Part shown: piece after piece, positions 44,232-52,845 of the stretch
Position numbering within the stretch: position 1 is the first letter of the stretch
Layout: every line of letters begins with the position of its first letter
Assembly (NCBI GenBank): GCA_048499805.1
Contig: JASNZF010000005.1
Coordinates: 124,001 to 188,000 of the forward strand
Direction of reading: 5' to 3'
Length of the DNA stretch: 64,000 nt
Origin: JAWXBA01 sp048499805
GTDB lineage: Bacteria > Gemmatimonadota > Gemmatimonadetes > Gemmatimonadales > GWC2-71-9
Notes under the pieces: model-generated
What the model was told of the DNA's origin: nothing
The model's input: only the letters and a program-made list of their open reading frames with translations
Databases searched by the model: none
Made by a program: the position numbers and the translations under genes

Positions 44232-45380
44232 TCAGGCCGGGAAGGGGACGGGAACAAAGGTCAGGACCAGGACCAGGATCGCCAGCCAGCCGATCCACCG
44301 CCGACGGACGGGAACCGGGTGGGCCGGGGCAAGAACGGAGGGGTGGGACCACCCTCCCCGACCCACCAGGAACGCCAGGGCCACCCAGAGATACCAGCTC
44401 CACGAGAACTGTGCCAGCACCAGCAGGCCGGCCACGGCGAGCAGCCCCACCCGCGCCTGCCGGCGTCCCAGCAATCCGTACAGGATGTGGCCGCCATCGA
44501 GCTGGCTGAGTGGCAGCAGGTTCAAGGTGGTAACGAACGCCCCCACCCATCCGGCAAAGGCCGGCAGGCTCAAGTGAACGGCTCCCGCCCCCGGGACGAG
44601 CCACTGTGCCATCCCGTGCGTCAGGATCGATTCGCCCAGCAGGATGGGCTGCCCCGCGAACTCGACGAAGGCCGCGGGCCCCCCCGCCGGGACCGGCACC
44701 CGCACGGAGGTGAGCAGCCCCCAGACCAGCACCGCGACCACCACCACGAACCCCGCCAGCGGACCCGACGCCCCCACGTCGAGCAGCTGTCGCCGATCGA
44801 GGACCGGGCTGCGCAGCGAGATGTAGGCCCCGAGGGTCCCGATCGGCGAGAGGGTCGGGGGAATCGGCAGGAAGTAGGGGGGCGAGACCCGGATGGCGTG
44901 CCGCCGTGCAGCGGCATAGTGTCCGAGCTCATGCACGAGCAGGATGCCGAGGAGGGGGATCGCGAACTGCCAGCCTTCCACGACGTAGCGCCAGTCCCCC
45001 TCCGCCAACCCGACGAAGAAGAGCCCGACCCCCTCGAGCAGCCCCAGCAGCCCGGCGCCCGACCAGGGATACCAGGCCCCGGCCAGGGCCGCACCGGCCC
45101 CGAGGGCGCAGAGGACCGTCAGGGCCATCAGGAGGAGGTGGAGCCACCAGCGCGGGGCGGGGTCCGCCTGCAGGGGACGGATGAGGACGAGGCGGCGGGC
45201 AGGGCGGTCTCGCCAGTACCAGGCCCCCGGCCAGGCGGCGAGTACCCGGTCGAGGGCTGGGCTGCCGGCGTGCCCGGTGGCGACCAGTGCCTCGATGAAC
45301 TCGCGGCCGCCGGACCGGGTGGCCTGCCAGGTCTCCAGGAGGGGGCCGAGGCCCTCGAGGGCGGGCTCTTGACGACTCAT
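44232..45380 (-). CDS. M50 site-2-type intramembrane metalloprotease
   Basis: The 382-residue protein has a soluble N-terminal part and six to seven helices with the zinc motif HELGHYAAARRHAI and the third ligand region NLLPLSQLDGGHI. PPTLSPIGTLGAYI is a conserved substrate-binding stretch of this subgroup. It lacks a PDZ domain. By family it cuts transmembrane helices, for example of anti-sigma factors. The ATG lies in the 210-bp divergent region opposite rho. Confidence 0.9.
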   Translation of the reverse strand: MSRQEPALEGLGPLLETWQATRSGGREFIEALVATGHAGSPALDRVLAAWPGAWYWRDRPARRLVLIRPLQADPAPRWWLHLLLMALTVLCALGAGAALAGAWYPWSGAGLLGLLEGVGLFFVGLAEGDWRYVVEGWQFAIPLLGILLVHELGHYAAARRHAIRVSPPYFLPIPPTLSPIGTLGAYISLRSPVLDRRQLLDVGASGPLAGFVVVVAVLVWGLLTSVRVPVPAGGPAAFVEFAGQPILLGESILTHGMAQWLVPGAGAVHLSLPAFAGWVGAFVTTLNLLPLSQLDGGHILYGLLGRRQARVGLLAVAGLLVLAQFSWSWYLWVALAFLVGRGGWSHPSVLAPAHPVPVRRRWIGWLAILVLVLTFVPVPFPA

Positions 45381-45589
45381 TGCACCCCCGCTACCTTTCG
45401 AATCAGCCACCACCTCTAGCACCATCCCCCAGTCCACTCGCACACTCGCCTCAACGCCCGCTACGGGCCACCCATCCCATACGACACCGTAAGCCGAAGC
45501 GTCCGAACGCCGCACCCCAGACATCGCCGGTCCACGCTTCCCGGCGCGACACTTCCGAGTCCGAGGCCCCCGCCTCCGAGGCCCCAGCC

Positions 45590-46840
45590 GTGGATATCGC
45601 TGAGCTCAAGCAGAAATCCGTGGCAGAGCTGCATCAGCTCGCCCAGCAGTTCAACATCACCAACTATTCAGGCCTCCGCAAGCAGGACCTGATCTTCCGG
45701 ATCGAGCAGTCGCTGCTCGACCAGGATACGCCGATCCGCGGCGAGGGGGTGCTGGAGATCCTGCCCGAGGGCTACGGCTTCCTCCGCAGCCAGGACTGGA
45801 ACTACCTCTACGGGCCGGACGACATCTACGTCTCGCCCAGCCAGATCAAGCGCTTCGACCTGCGCACCGGGGACACGGTGCTCGGGCAGGTGCGTCCCCC
45901 GAAGGAGGGCGAGCGGTACCTGGCCCTCCTGAAGGTGGAGACGGTCAACTACGAGCCGCCCGAGAACACCAAGCACCGGATCGCCTTCGACAACCTGCGG
46001 CCGCGCTACCCGGACGAGCGGATCCGCCTCGAGCGCGCCACGACCAGCGACCTGGCGATGCGGGTGGTCGACCTGCTGTCGCCGATCGGGAAGGGCCAGC
46101 GCGGCCTGATCGTCGCCCCCCCCAAGGCGGGCAAGACGATCCTCCTCCAGAAGCTCGCCAACGCCATCAGCGAGAACCACCCGGAGGTGGTGCTGATCGT
46201 GCTGCTGATCGACGAGCGGCCGGAGGAAGTGACCGACATGGAGGAGAACGTGAAGGCGGAGGTGATCGCCTCCACCTTCGACGAGCCGGCCGACCGCCAC
46301 GTCCAAGTCGCCGACATGGTGATCGAGAAGTCCAAGCGCCTGGTCGAGCACGGCCGGGATGTCGTGATCCTGCTCGACTCGATCACCCGCCTGGCCCGGG
46401 CCCACAACGTGGTCGTCCCCCACTCCGGGAAGATCCTCTCCGGCGGCGTCGACGCCAACGCGCTCCAGAAGCCCAAGCGGTTCTTCGGGGCGGCCCGCAA
46501 CATCGAGAACGGCGGCTCGCTGACGATCATCGCGACCGCGCTGATCGACACCGGCAGCCGGATGGACGAGGTGATCTTCGAGGAGTTCAAGGGCACCGGG
46601 AACATGGAACTGGTGCTGGATCGCCGCCTGGCCGACCGCCGGATCTACCCGGCGATCGACGTGCAGAAGTCCGGCACGCGCAAGGAGGAGATCCTCATGG
46701 ACAAGGACGAGCTCAACCGCGTCTACCTCCTCCGGAACTTCCTGGCCGACATGCCGGTGGTCGAGGCGATGGAGTTCCTGCTGGAGCGCATGAAGCGCAC
46801 CAAGACCAACAAGGAGTTCTTCGCCACCATGGCGCAGTAG
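45590..46840 (+). CDS. rho: Transcription termination factor Rho
   Basis: This hexameric RNA helicase releases RNA polymerase. The 416 residues include the N-terminal helix bundle (DIAELKQKSVAELHQL), the cold-shock-like RNA-binding domain (GEGVLEILPEGYGFLRS), Walker A APPKAGKT and the Q/R loops (VHASTFDEP-type as VIASTFDEPADRH, ILSGGVDANAL). GTG 45590 aligns with the standard Rho start and follows GAGG. The frame stays open to TTG 45380 with a Pro/Ser-rich extension that is less codon-biased, so a longer form cannot be excluded. Confidence 0.93.
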   Translation: MDIAELKQKSVAELHQLAQQFNITNYSGLRKQDLIFRIEQSLLDQDTPIRGEGVLEILPEGYGFLRSQDWNYLYGPDDIYVSPSQIKRFDLRTGDTVLGQVRPPKEGERYLALLKVETVNYEPPENTKHRIAFDNLRPRYPDERIRLERATTSDLAMRVVDLLSPIGKGQRGLIVAPPKAGKTILLQKLANAISENHPEVVLIVLLIDERPEEVTDMEENVKAEVIASTFDEPADRHVQVADMVIEKSKRLVEHGRDVVILLDSITRLARAHNVVVPHSGKILSGGVDANALQKPKRFFGAARNIENGGSLTIIATALIDTGSRMDEVIFEEFKGTGNMELVLDRRLADRRIYPAIDVQKSGTRKEEILMDKDELNRVYLLRNFLADMPVVEAMEFLLERMKRTKTNKEFFATMAQ

Positions 46841-46862
46841 GGGCATTCCTCCGGAATGCCCC
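46840..46862 (+). terminator. Terminator of rho
   Basis: GGGGCATTCC-TCC-GGAATGCCCC begins at the rho stop codon. It has a short loop and no T-tract. Confidence 0.65.
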
Positions 46863-46881
46863 TGCTGCGTCCCTTCCGATC

Positions 46882-47325
46882 ATGACCCTCCCGCCCGATG
46901 GCCGCATCCTCGCCCTCGACTGGGGCGAGCGACGGATCGGGCTGGCCCTCTCGGACCCGACCCAGTTCCTGGCCACGCCCCTGGACACCCTGACCCGCCG
47001 GCCCGGGAAGCGATTCCCGATGCCGGCGTTCCTGGCCCATGTCGAGGTCCATGCGCCGGTGGGGCTCCTGGTCGGGCTGCCGCTCTCCCTGGCCGGCGAC
47101 GAGGAGGCCAGCGCAGCCGCCGCCCGGGAGCTCGCCGACCAGGTCGGGACGCGAACCGCCCTGCCGGTCGAGCTGTGGGATGAGCGCATGAGCACCGCCC
47201 GGGCCCTCGGCGTGATCCGCGAGCAGGGGGGCTCCACCCGCGGCCGCCGCGCCGACGTCGATGCCCTTGCGGCCTCGGTCCTCCTGCAGCATTTCCTCGA
47301 CACCCGCCGGAACTCTCCGCGATGA
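46882..47325 (+). CDS. ruvX: Putative pre-16S rRNA nuclease / Holliday junction resolvase-like protein
   Basis: The 147-residue RNase-H-fold protein shows the YqgF pattern: ILALDWGERRIGLALSD (catalytic Asp), VGLPLSLAGDE, VELWDERMSTA (Glu) and DVDALAASVLLQHFL (final Asp). The family matures 16S rRNA ends. The stop overlaps the mltG start as ATGA, a pairing of ruvX and mltG common in bacteria. Confidence 0.93.
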   Translation: MTLPPDGRILALDWGERRIGLALSDPTQFLATPLDTLTRRPGKRFPMPAFLAHVEVHAPVGLLVGLPLSLAGDEEASAAAARELADQVGTRTALPVELWDERMSTARALGVIREQGGSTRGRRADVDALAASVLLQHFLDTRRNSPR

Positions 47326-48296
47326 GCTGGCGCTCGCATCTTGCCGGACTGCTCGGCCTCTGCCTGGCCGCCTGCGGCACCCCATCGGCCGACCTTCCGA
47401 CCACCCGGGTCACCATTCCGCCCGGCGCCAGCTTTGCCGCGATCACCGACACGCTGGTGAACCGCGGGGTCCTCACATCGCCCCGATGGTTCCGGCTCGC
47501 CGCCCGCGCCGGCAACGGCGACCGCCGCATCAAGAGCGGCACCTACGACCTCCCCGTCGGCGCCCCGGCCTGGTGGATCCTCCGCACCCTTGAAACCGGC
47601 CGGTCGGTGCTGACCCGGATCACGGTGCCGGAGGGGGTGACGATCGCCGAGCTGGCGGAGCTGGCCGAGGCACAGCTGGGCATCCCGGCTGACTCCCTGC
47701 TGCAGGCCGCGCGCGACACCGGCCTCCTGCGCCAGTACGGGGTCTCGGCGCCCAGCTTCGAGGGATTCCTTCGGCCAGAGACCTATTTCGTACCCCTGAC
47801 CGTGACCGCGCGTGACCTGGTGCGGCACATGGCGGACGGGTTCCGGGCCGACTGGGACAGCACCTGGGATCGGCGGGCCGCCGAGGCGGGCCTGACCCGC
47901 ACCGGCTTCGTGACCCTGGCCTCGATCGTCGAGGGCGAGGCGCGCGTGGCGGACGAGCGGCCGATCATCGCCGCCGTCTACCTCAATCGGCTCAGGATCG
48001 GGATGCCACTGCAGGCGGACCCGACCGTCCAGTACGCGATCCAGCTGCGCACCGGGGCGCGCAAGCCGCGGCTCCTGCTCAAGGACTACGAGGTCGAATC
48101 CCCCTACAACACCTACCGGATCGCCGGGCTTCCACCCGGCCCGGTCGGGTTGCCGGGACGCGCGGCGCTCGAGGCGGTGGCGGCACCGGCCGACGTGCCC
48201 TGGCTGTTCTTCGTGGCCGGAGACAGCGGGCGCCATGTGTTCAGCCGGACCTATGCCGAGCACTTGCGCGCCATCCGGCGCGTGCGGGGGCAGTAG
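47322..48296 (+). CDS. mltG: Endolytic peptidoglycan transglycosylase, lipoprotein form
   Basis: The 324-residue protein has a LysM-like subdomain (VTIPPGASFAAITDTL) and the YceG catalytic region with TLASIVEGEARVADERPIIAAVYLNRL, in which Glu204 is the predicted catalytic residue, and QADPTVQYA. MltG cleaves nascent glycan strands to set their length. E. coli MltG has a transmembrane anchor; here the N-terminus carries a lipobox (CLAAC, Cys18) instead, so lipid anchoring is likely. Confidence 0.93.
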   Translation: MSWRSHLAGLLGLCLAACGTPSADLPTTRVTIPPGASFAAITDTLVNRGVLTSPRWFRLAARAGNGDRRIKSGTYDLPVGAPAWWILRTLETGRSVLTRITVPEGVTIAELAELAEAQLGIPADSLLQAARDTGLLRQYGVSAPSFEGFLRPETYFVPLTVTARDLVRHMADGFRADWDSTWDRRAAEAGLTRTGFVTLASIVEGEARVADERPIIAAVYLNRLRIGMPLQADPTVQYAIQLRTGARKPRLLLKDYEVESPYNTYRIAGLPPGPVGLPGRAALEAVAAPADVPWLFFVAGDSGRHVFSRTYAEHLRAIRRVRGQ

Positions 48297-48344
48297 CGGA
48301 AGCCCTGCACCCGCCCCGGCGTTCCCACATCCCCGCCGCCACCC

Positions 48345-48350
48345 TACATT
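48345..48350 (+). promoter_or_regulatory. Candidate -10 of scoAB
   Basis: TACATT lies 40 nt before the scoA ATG. An in-frame GTG at 48355 is too close to the -10 to be used for a normal leader. Confidence 0.35.
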
Positions 48351-48390
48351 CCCTGTGATCCGTCTGCCCGCTTCCTCCACCCAACCGCCC

Positions 48391-49086
48391 ATGACCAAGA
48401 TCTTCCCTGACGCCATTTCCGCCCTCAAGGATGTGCCGGACGGCGCGACGCTCCTGGTGGGTGGCTTCGGACTCTGCGGCATTCCCGAGGAGTCGATCCT
48501 GGCGCTGCGCCTGGTCGGGCCCACCGGCCTGACGGTGGTGAGCAACAACGCCGGGACGACCGACCACGGGCTGGTCCACCTGCTCAAGAACGGGCAGGTC
48601 CGCCGGATGGTCTCCAGCTACGTGGGCGAGAACGCCGTCTTCGAGCAGCAGATGCTCTCCGGGCAGCTGGAGGTCGACCTGGTGCCGCAGGGGACCCTCG
48701 CCGAGCGCCTCCGGGCGGGCGGCGCCGGGATCCCGGCCTTCTACACCCCCACCGGCGTCGGCACGATGGTCGCGGAGGGAAAGGAGGAGCGCCATTTCGG
48801 GGGCCGGCCCTACCTCCTCGAGGAGGGCATCGTCGGGGACTTCGCCCTGGTCCGGGCCTGGAAAGGCGACACCAACGGCAACCTGGTCTTCCGGAAGACC
48901 GCCCGGAACTTCAATCCGCTCTGTGCCATGGCGGGTCGGATCACCATCGCCGAGGTGGAGCACCTGGTGGACCCCTCCGAGCTCTCGCCCGAGGAGATCC
49001 ACACCCCGGAGATCTTCGTCCAGCGGATCTTCGAGTGCCGATCCGTGGTCAAGCACATCGAGCGCCGCACCGTGAGGTCCAGGTGA
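48391..49086 (+). CDS. scoA: 3-oxoacid CoA-transferase subunit A
   Basis: The 231-residue subunit moves CoA between succinyl-CoA and acetoacetate. It starts TKIFPDAISALKDVPDGATLLVGGFGLCGIPE and contains SNNAGTTDHGL, VPQGTLAERLRAGGAGIPAFYTPTGVGT and FRKTARNFNPLCAMAG, all standard for subunit A. The start lacks a ribosome-binding site. The stop overlaps scoB as GTGA. Confidence 0.93.
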   Translation: MTKIFPDAISALKDVPDGATLLVGGFGLCGIPEESILALRLVGPTGLTVVSNNAGTTDHGLVHLLKNGQVRRMVSSYVGENAVFEQQMLSGQLEVDLVPQGTLAERLRAGGAGIPAFYTPTGVGTMVAEGKEERHFGGRPYLLEEGIVGDFALVRAWKGDTNGNLVFRKTARNFNPLCAMAGRITIAEVEHLVDPSELSPEEIHTPEIFVQRIFECRSVVKHIERRTVRSR

Positions 49087-49757
49087 CCCTCCCCATCCGT
49101 GAACTGATCGTCCGCCGCGCCGCCGAGGAGCTCCGCTCCCTCACCCCGGAAAGCGGGTACTACGTCAACCTGGGGATCGGGATGCCGACGATGGTGGCAA
49201 ACCACGTCCCGGCGGGGATCCCGGTCGTCCTCCAGTCGGAGAACGGGATGCTGGGCGTCGGGCCGTACCCGCTGGACGGCGAGGAGGACCCCGACCTGAT
49301 CAACGCCGGCAAGGAAACGGTGGGGGAACTTCCCAACACCTCCTATTTCGACAGCGCCACCTCATTTGCCATGATCCGGGGCGGGCATGTCGCCCTGACC
49401 ATCCTCGGCGGCCTGCAGGTCTCCGCCAGGGGCGACCTGGCCAACTGGATGGTGCCCGGCAAGATGGTGAAGGGGATGGGTGGTGCGATGGACCTCGTCG
49501 CCGGCGCTCGCCGAATCGTGGTCATCATGGAGCATGCCGCCCGCGATGGCAGCCCCAAGATCCTCGAGGAGTGTACCCTCCCCCTGACTGGCGCCGGGTG
49601 CGTCGATCGGATCATCACCGAACGCTGCGTGCTCGACGTGACCCCGGAGGGCCTCCGCCTGGTGGAGCTGCTCGACGGGCACAGCTTTGAGGCGGTGCAG
49701 GCCGCGACCGGGGCGCGGATTGGGAGGGAGAAGGGAGAAGGGAGAGGTAAGAGGTGA
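49083..49757 (+). CDS. scoB: 3-oxoacid CoA-transferase subunit B
   Basis: The 224-residue subunit carries the catalytic glutamate in QSENGMLGVGPYP and the typical YYVNLGIGMPTMVANHVP, GGHVALTILGGLQVSARGDLANWMVPG and MGGAMDLVAGA. With subunit A it allows use of ketone bodies or acetoacetate. GTG 49083 overlaps the scoA stop. The last residues (GREKGEGRGKR) are encoded by the start of the purine repeat array, which also supplies the stop codon. Confidence 0.93.
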   Translation: MTLPIRELIVRRAAEELRSLTPESGYYVNLGIGMPTMVANHVPAGIPVVLQSENGMLGVGPYPLDGEEDPDLINAGKETVGELPNTSYFDSATSFAMIRGGHVALTILGGLQVSARGDLANWMVPGKMVKGMGGAMDLVAGARRIVVIMEHAARDGSPKILEECTLPLTGAGCVDRIITERCVLDVTPEGLRLVELLDGHSFEAVQAATGARIGREKGEGRGKR

Positions 49758-49867
49758 GAGGTAAGAGGTAAGAGGTGAGAGGTAAGAGGTGAGAGGTGAG
49801 AGGTGAGAGGTGAGAGGTGAGAGGTGAGAGGTAAGAGGTGAGAGGTGAGAGGTGAGAGGTGAGAGGG
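49722..49867 (+). repeat. GAGGTRA heptamer array after scoB
   Basis: About fifteen or more GAGGTGA/GAGGTAA units are preceded by GGGAGAA-type units. It is the longest pure heptamer run in the window. No pyrimidine arm follows; the remaining sequence up to thiE (49868-49913) is G-rich without a gene. Confidence 0.9.
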
Positions 49868-49913
49868 ATAGGGGCAGAGAGGGGGACGGGAGAATGGGGG
49901 ATGCTGGCGGGCG

Positions 49914-50546
49914 TCAGCTGCCGCCGGCCGCCGGCAGCGCGGCCGCGTAGGCCCGGGCATTCGCCTCGGGATCGCCCACGAAGATCCCCGAGACCACCGC
50001 CACCCCTGCCCCGCCCCGCCGAACGACCTCGGCCCCGTCTTCCGGCCGTACCCCACCGATGGCGATGCAGGGTCGCCCGTCCGACAGCCGCTCGATCGCG
50101 GCGAACCCCTCGATGCCGATCGGTTCGCCCGCATCCCCCTTGGTCCCCGTTCCCCGAAGCGGCCCGACCCCCCAATAGTCGGCCCAACCCGATGGCGTCG
50201 CTTCCGGCTCCGACCCCACCGATGCCCCCAGGATGAACCCGGGAGGTGCCACCCGGCGGGCGAGGGCCCCCGGCAGGTCGTCGGGGCCGAGGTGCGCGCC
50301 AGCGGCACCCACCGCGAGCGCGACGTCCAGGCGGTCATTGACGAACAGGGGAACGGGAAGGACGGCCAGGAGGCCCCGGGCGAGCTCGGCGAGTTCGCGG
50401 GGCGTGGCCCGCTTGAGGCGCAACTGCACCGCCGTCGCCCCGCCCCGCACCGCGGACGCGCAGCTCGCGACCAGGTCGCGCCCCGCCAGGACCCGGTCGT
50501 CGGTGACCGCCACGAGCCGCAGGACCTCCGCTAGATTGCTGGCCAT
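49914..50546 (-). CDS. thiE: Thiamine-phosphate synthase
   Basis: The 210-residue TIM-barrel enzyme joins the thiazole and pyrimidine halves of thiamin. Motifs include VTDDRVLAGRD, GGATAVQLRLKRAT, VNDRLDVALAVGAAGAHLGPDDLP, WGVGPLRGTGTK and AIGGVRPEDGAEVVRRGGAGVAVVSG. The LRLK where most have RxK is within the TenI/ThiE range, so a TenI-like paralogue is possible. The ATG shares its CATG with the divergent methyltransferase gene. Confidence 0.85.
   Translation of the reverse strand: MASNLAEVLRLVAVTDDRVLAGRDLVASCASAVRGGATAVQLRLKRATPRELAELARGLLAVLPVPLFVNDRLDVALAVGAAGAHLGPDDLPGALARRVAPPGFILGASVGSEPEATPSGWADYWGVGPLRGTGTKGDAGEPIGIEGFAAIERLSDGRPCIAIGGVRPEDGAEVVRRGGAGVAVVSGIFVGDPEANARAYAAALPAAGGS
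50532..50537 (+). promoter_or_regulatory. -10-only promoter for the RlmI-type gene
   Basis: TAGATT ends 7 nt before ATG 50545, inside the 5' end of thiE on the other strand. It implies a leaderless transcript. Confidence 0.5.
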
Positions 50547-51735
50547 GAACCAAATCAAACCCGGGCAGCGCTCCCCGGCCACGGTGACGGTGGCGCATCG
50601 CGGCGTCGATCGCTGGCGCCGGGGCCACCCCTGGATCTACCGGAGCGACATCCTGGACGAGGCGGGAGCCGGGAGCCCCGGTGTGGTCCACGTCGCCGAC
50701 CCCGACGGTCGCGTCATCGGGCAGGCGCTCCATTCACCCGCCTCGCAGATCCGGCTCCGGCTGCTGGAGCGGAGCGACCGCCCGATCGATGCGCCATGGT
50801 GGACCGAGCAGATCGCGGCGGCGGTGGCCCGCCGCAGCACCCCGGATGCGTCGGCGTACCGGCTGGTCCACGGCGAGGGCGACGGGCTGCCCTCGCTGGT
50901 CGTCGATCGCTACGATCGGTGGCTGGTCGTCCAGCTGCTCTCGGCCGGGCTGGAAACGATGCGGGAACCGATCCTCGACGCCCTCATGGCCGTCTGTGCG
51001 CCGGAGGGGATCCTGCTCCGCAATGACGTGGCCGTTCGCCGGCATGAGGGCCTGCCGGAAACGGTGGAACTGGTGCGCGGGGATGTCCCCCGCCAGGTCG
51101 AGGTGCGGGAGGGCACGGTGCGGTACCTCGCCGCGCCGTGGGACGGCCAGAAGACGGGGGCGTTCCTGGACCAGCGACCCAACCGCATCCGGGCTGGCGC
51201 CCTGACACCCGCCGGCGGCCGGGCACTGGATTGTTTTGCCTACCATGGTTCGTTCGCGCTCCACCTGGCGGAGCGGGCCGGGTCGGTGCTGGCCCTGGAC
51301 ACCAGCGCGGAGGCGTTGGCCCGGGGGAGGGAGCATGCGGCGCTCAACGGCCGGACCAACATCACCTGGCAGGAAGCCGACGCCTTCGAGGCGCTCCGGG
51401 CGCTCGAGCGGGCGCACGAGGAGTTCGCCATCGTGGTCGTGGACCCTCCCGCCTTCGCGAAGTCCCGCGGGGCGCTGGGCGGCGCCCTGCGCGGCTATCA
51501 CGAGATCAACCTCCGGGCGATGCGCCTGCTGGCGCCCGGCGGATACCTGGTCTCCGCCTCCTGCTCCTTTCACCTCCGGCGCCCCGACTACCTGGCCATG
51601 ATGGCCGGGGCGGCCGAGGACAGTGGCCGGCGACTCCGCGTCGTGGAGCAGCTGGGCCAGGGGGCGGATCACCCGGAACTGGTGACGGTGCCGGAGACGG
51701 GGTACCTGAAGGGCGTCATCCTGCAGCGGTGGTAG
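50545..51735 (+). CDS. rlmI: RlmI-type 23S rRNA cytosine-C5 methyltransferase
   Basis: The 396-residue protein has an N-terminal PUA-like domain (RWRRGHPWIYRSDI), a central AdoMet-dependent domain with DCFAYHGSFALHLAERAGSVLALD (motif I) and VVDPPAFAKSR (motif IV), and CSFHL with the cysteine of motif VI. This is the RlmI/YccW pattern. Length agrees with RlmI (396 in E. coli). The exact rRNA target is inferred by family. The start shares CATG with thiE. Confidence 0.85.
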   Translation: MNQIKPGQRSPATVTVAHRGVDRWRRGHPWIYRSDILDEAGAGSPGVVHVADPDGRVIGQALHSPASQIRLRLLERSDRPIDAPWWTEQIAAAVARRSTPDASAYRLVHGEGDGLPSLVVDRYDRWLVVQLLSAGLETMREPILDALMAVCAPEGILLRNDVAVRRHEGLPETVELVRGDVPRQVEVREGTVRYLAAPWDGQKTGAFLDQRPNRIRAGALTPAGGRALDCFAYHGSFALHLAERAGSVLALDTSAEALARGREHAALNGRTNITWQEADAFEALRALERAHEEFAIVVVDPPAFAKSRGALGGALRGYHEINLRAMRLLAPGGYLVSASCSFHLRRPDYLAMMAGAAEDSGRRLRVVEQLGQGADHPELVTVPETGYLKGVILQRW

Positions 51736-51769
51736 CCGAGTTGCTCTTTCCTCCTCCGGCCGTCTTTCC

Positions 51770-51775
51770 TATCTT
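51770..51775 (+). promoter_or_regulatory. -10-only promoter of the upstream ORF
   Basis: TATCTT ends 7 nt before ATG 51783, the same spacing as at 10195 and 50532. Confidence 0.5.
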
Positions 51776-51782
51776 AGTGTTC

Positions 51783-51860
51783 ATGGAGCAGCAACGGGCG
51801 CCCACGGCGCTCCCCATTGGTGCAGGCCTCCCGACGCCCGGCGGGGTGGCGCGATGCTGA
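51783..51860 (+). CDS. 25-residue upstream ORF (candidate leader peptide)
   Basis: This leaderless short ORF begins MEQQRAPTALPIGAG and ends GGVARC. Its TGA overlaps the start of the next gene (ATGCTGA), so ribosomes finishing it could restart there. There is no hydrophobic signal. Its position and overlap suggest translational coupling; the peptide itself may be unimportant. Confidence 0.45.
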   Translation: MEQQRAPTALPIGAGLPTPGGVARC

Positions 51861-52735
51861 CCGCCTCCCAGGCGTCGACCCGCAGCCGTCGCCCTCCCGC
51901 CTCCCCCAAGCAGCAGTACCAGAAGTGGCTCCTCGACCGGATCGAGGACTACAAGGACCAGCTGTCCCGGGCGGAGCTGATGCGGCTCGGGGACGAGGCG
52001 GCCGCGGAGCTGAGCGGCGGGGCCAACGGGCAGCAGTTCCTGCTGACCGAGCTGCTCATGACGGAGACGGTGGACCGGTTGATCGTCAAGCGGCTGCGGC
52101 TCAAGTCCTTCAGCACCTGGCGCAAGAACTTCCTGCCGCTGCGCAAGGCGCAGAAGGAACCGAACCACTGGGGGATCGATGCGGCCAACGCGGTGGCGGC
52201 GATGATCCCGCGGATCGAGCCGGGGGACTGCGTGGTCGCGATCGGGGCCGGGACGGAGTCCGCCGCGTACCTCCTGCTGGCCCACGAGGCGGTGGTCCAC
52301 TTCATCGCCGGGGACCTCGGCTGTATCGAGCGGGTCCAGTCCCGGGTCATCGCCGAGGCCCTGAGCAGTGACTTCCATGCCTTCCTGACCCAGCTGGGCG
52401 AGTGGCTGCCGCCACTGGAGCAGCCGGCGGACCTGGTGGTGATTGACGTCACTACCGTGGCCGACCTGCCCTACGCGCGGCGCCGCACCCTCCTCCACCA
52501 GTTGCAGGAGGCGACCCGGCCGGGCGGGGTCCACGTCCTGATTCCGGGGGAGACCTCGTCCAGCGCGCCGGAGGGGTTCCTCTCCCACTACCCGGAATGG
52601 GAGCGCACCCCCCTGCCCGAACCCCGCAAGGGGGGCCGGGTTCACGGCCGTGGCCTGCTGGTCACCATGCCCGAGGCGGGGTGGCCGACCGGATGGGCGG
52701 AGGGCGACCCGGCCCCGTACGGGCGGGAGGCGTAG
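51854..52735 (+). CDS. Rossmann-fold (methyltransferase-like) protein
   Basis: The 293-residue protein has a basic, Pro/Ser-rich start and an unusual helical region (QKWLLDRIEDYKDQLSRAELMRLGDEAAAEL). A Rossmann domain follows with a glycine motif VVAIGAGTES, an acidic GDLGC after the second strand and DLVVIDVTTVADLPYARR. This is the layout of SAM-dependent methyltransferases, but no substrate or family was recognised. A GGCGGGGTGGC purine stretch precedes the ATG. A terminator follows. Confidence 0.65.
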   Translation: MLTASQASTRSRRPPASPKQQYQKWLLDRIEDYKDQLSRAELMRLGDEAAAELSGGANGQQFLLTELLMTETVDRLIVKRLRLKSFSTWRKNFLPLRKAQKEPNHWGIDAANAVAAMIPRIEPGDCVVAIGAGTESAAYLLLAHEAVVHFIAGDLGCIERVQSRVIAEALSSDFHAFLTQLGEWLPPLEQPADLVVIDVTTVADLPYARRRTLLHQLQEATRPGGVHVLIPGETSSSAPEGFLSHYPEWERTPLPEPRKGGRVHGRGLLVTMPEAGWPTGWAEGDPAPYGREA

Positions 52736-52786
52736 CGCGGGTGGCGGCGATGGGGGAAGCGGAAGGTGGGGTGCCCGGAAAAGCAC

Positions 52787-52809
52787 AGGGCCGGCAGCTG
52801 GCCGGCCCT
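52787..52809. terminator. Shared terminator between convergent genes
   Basis: AGGGCCGGC-AGCTG-GCCGGCCCT has a 9-bp stem followed by TTTCT on the plus strand. It serves the Rossmann protein gene and lies beyond the 25-residue peptide gene on the other strand. Confidence 0.75.
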
Positions 52810-52845
52810 TTCTGCTTACTGCGTACTTCCACAGCGAACAGCTGA

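Noticed and set aside
45380..45589. N-terminal extension of Rho from TTG 45380
   Set aside because: No ATG or ribosome-binding site is present, third-position GC is weak and the extension starts exactly at the opposing M50 start. GTG 45590 aligns with standard Rho. The longer form is kept only as a possibility.
49722..49867. Heptamer array considered as a replication-origin iteron set
   Set aside because: There is no DnaA-box pattern, no AT-rich unwinding region and no replication gene beside it.
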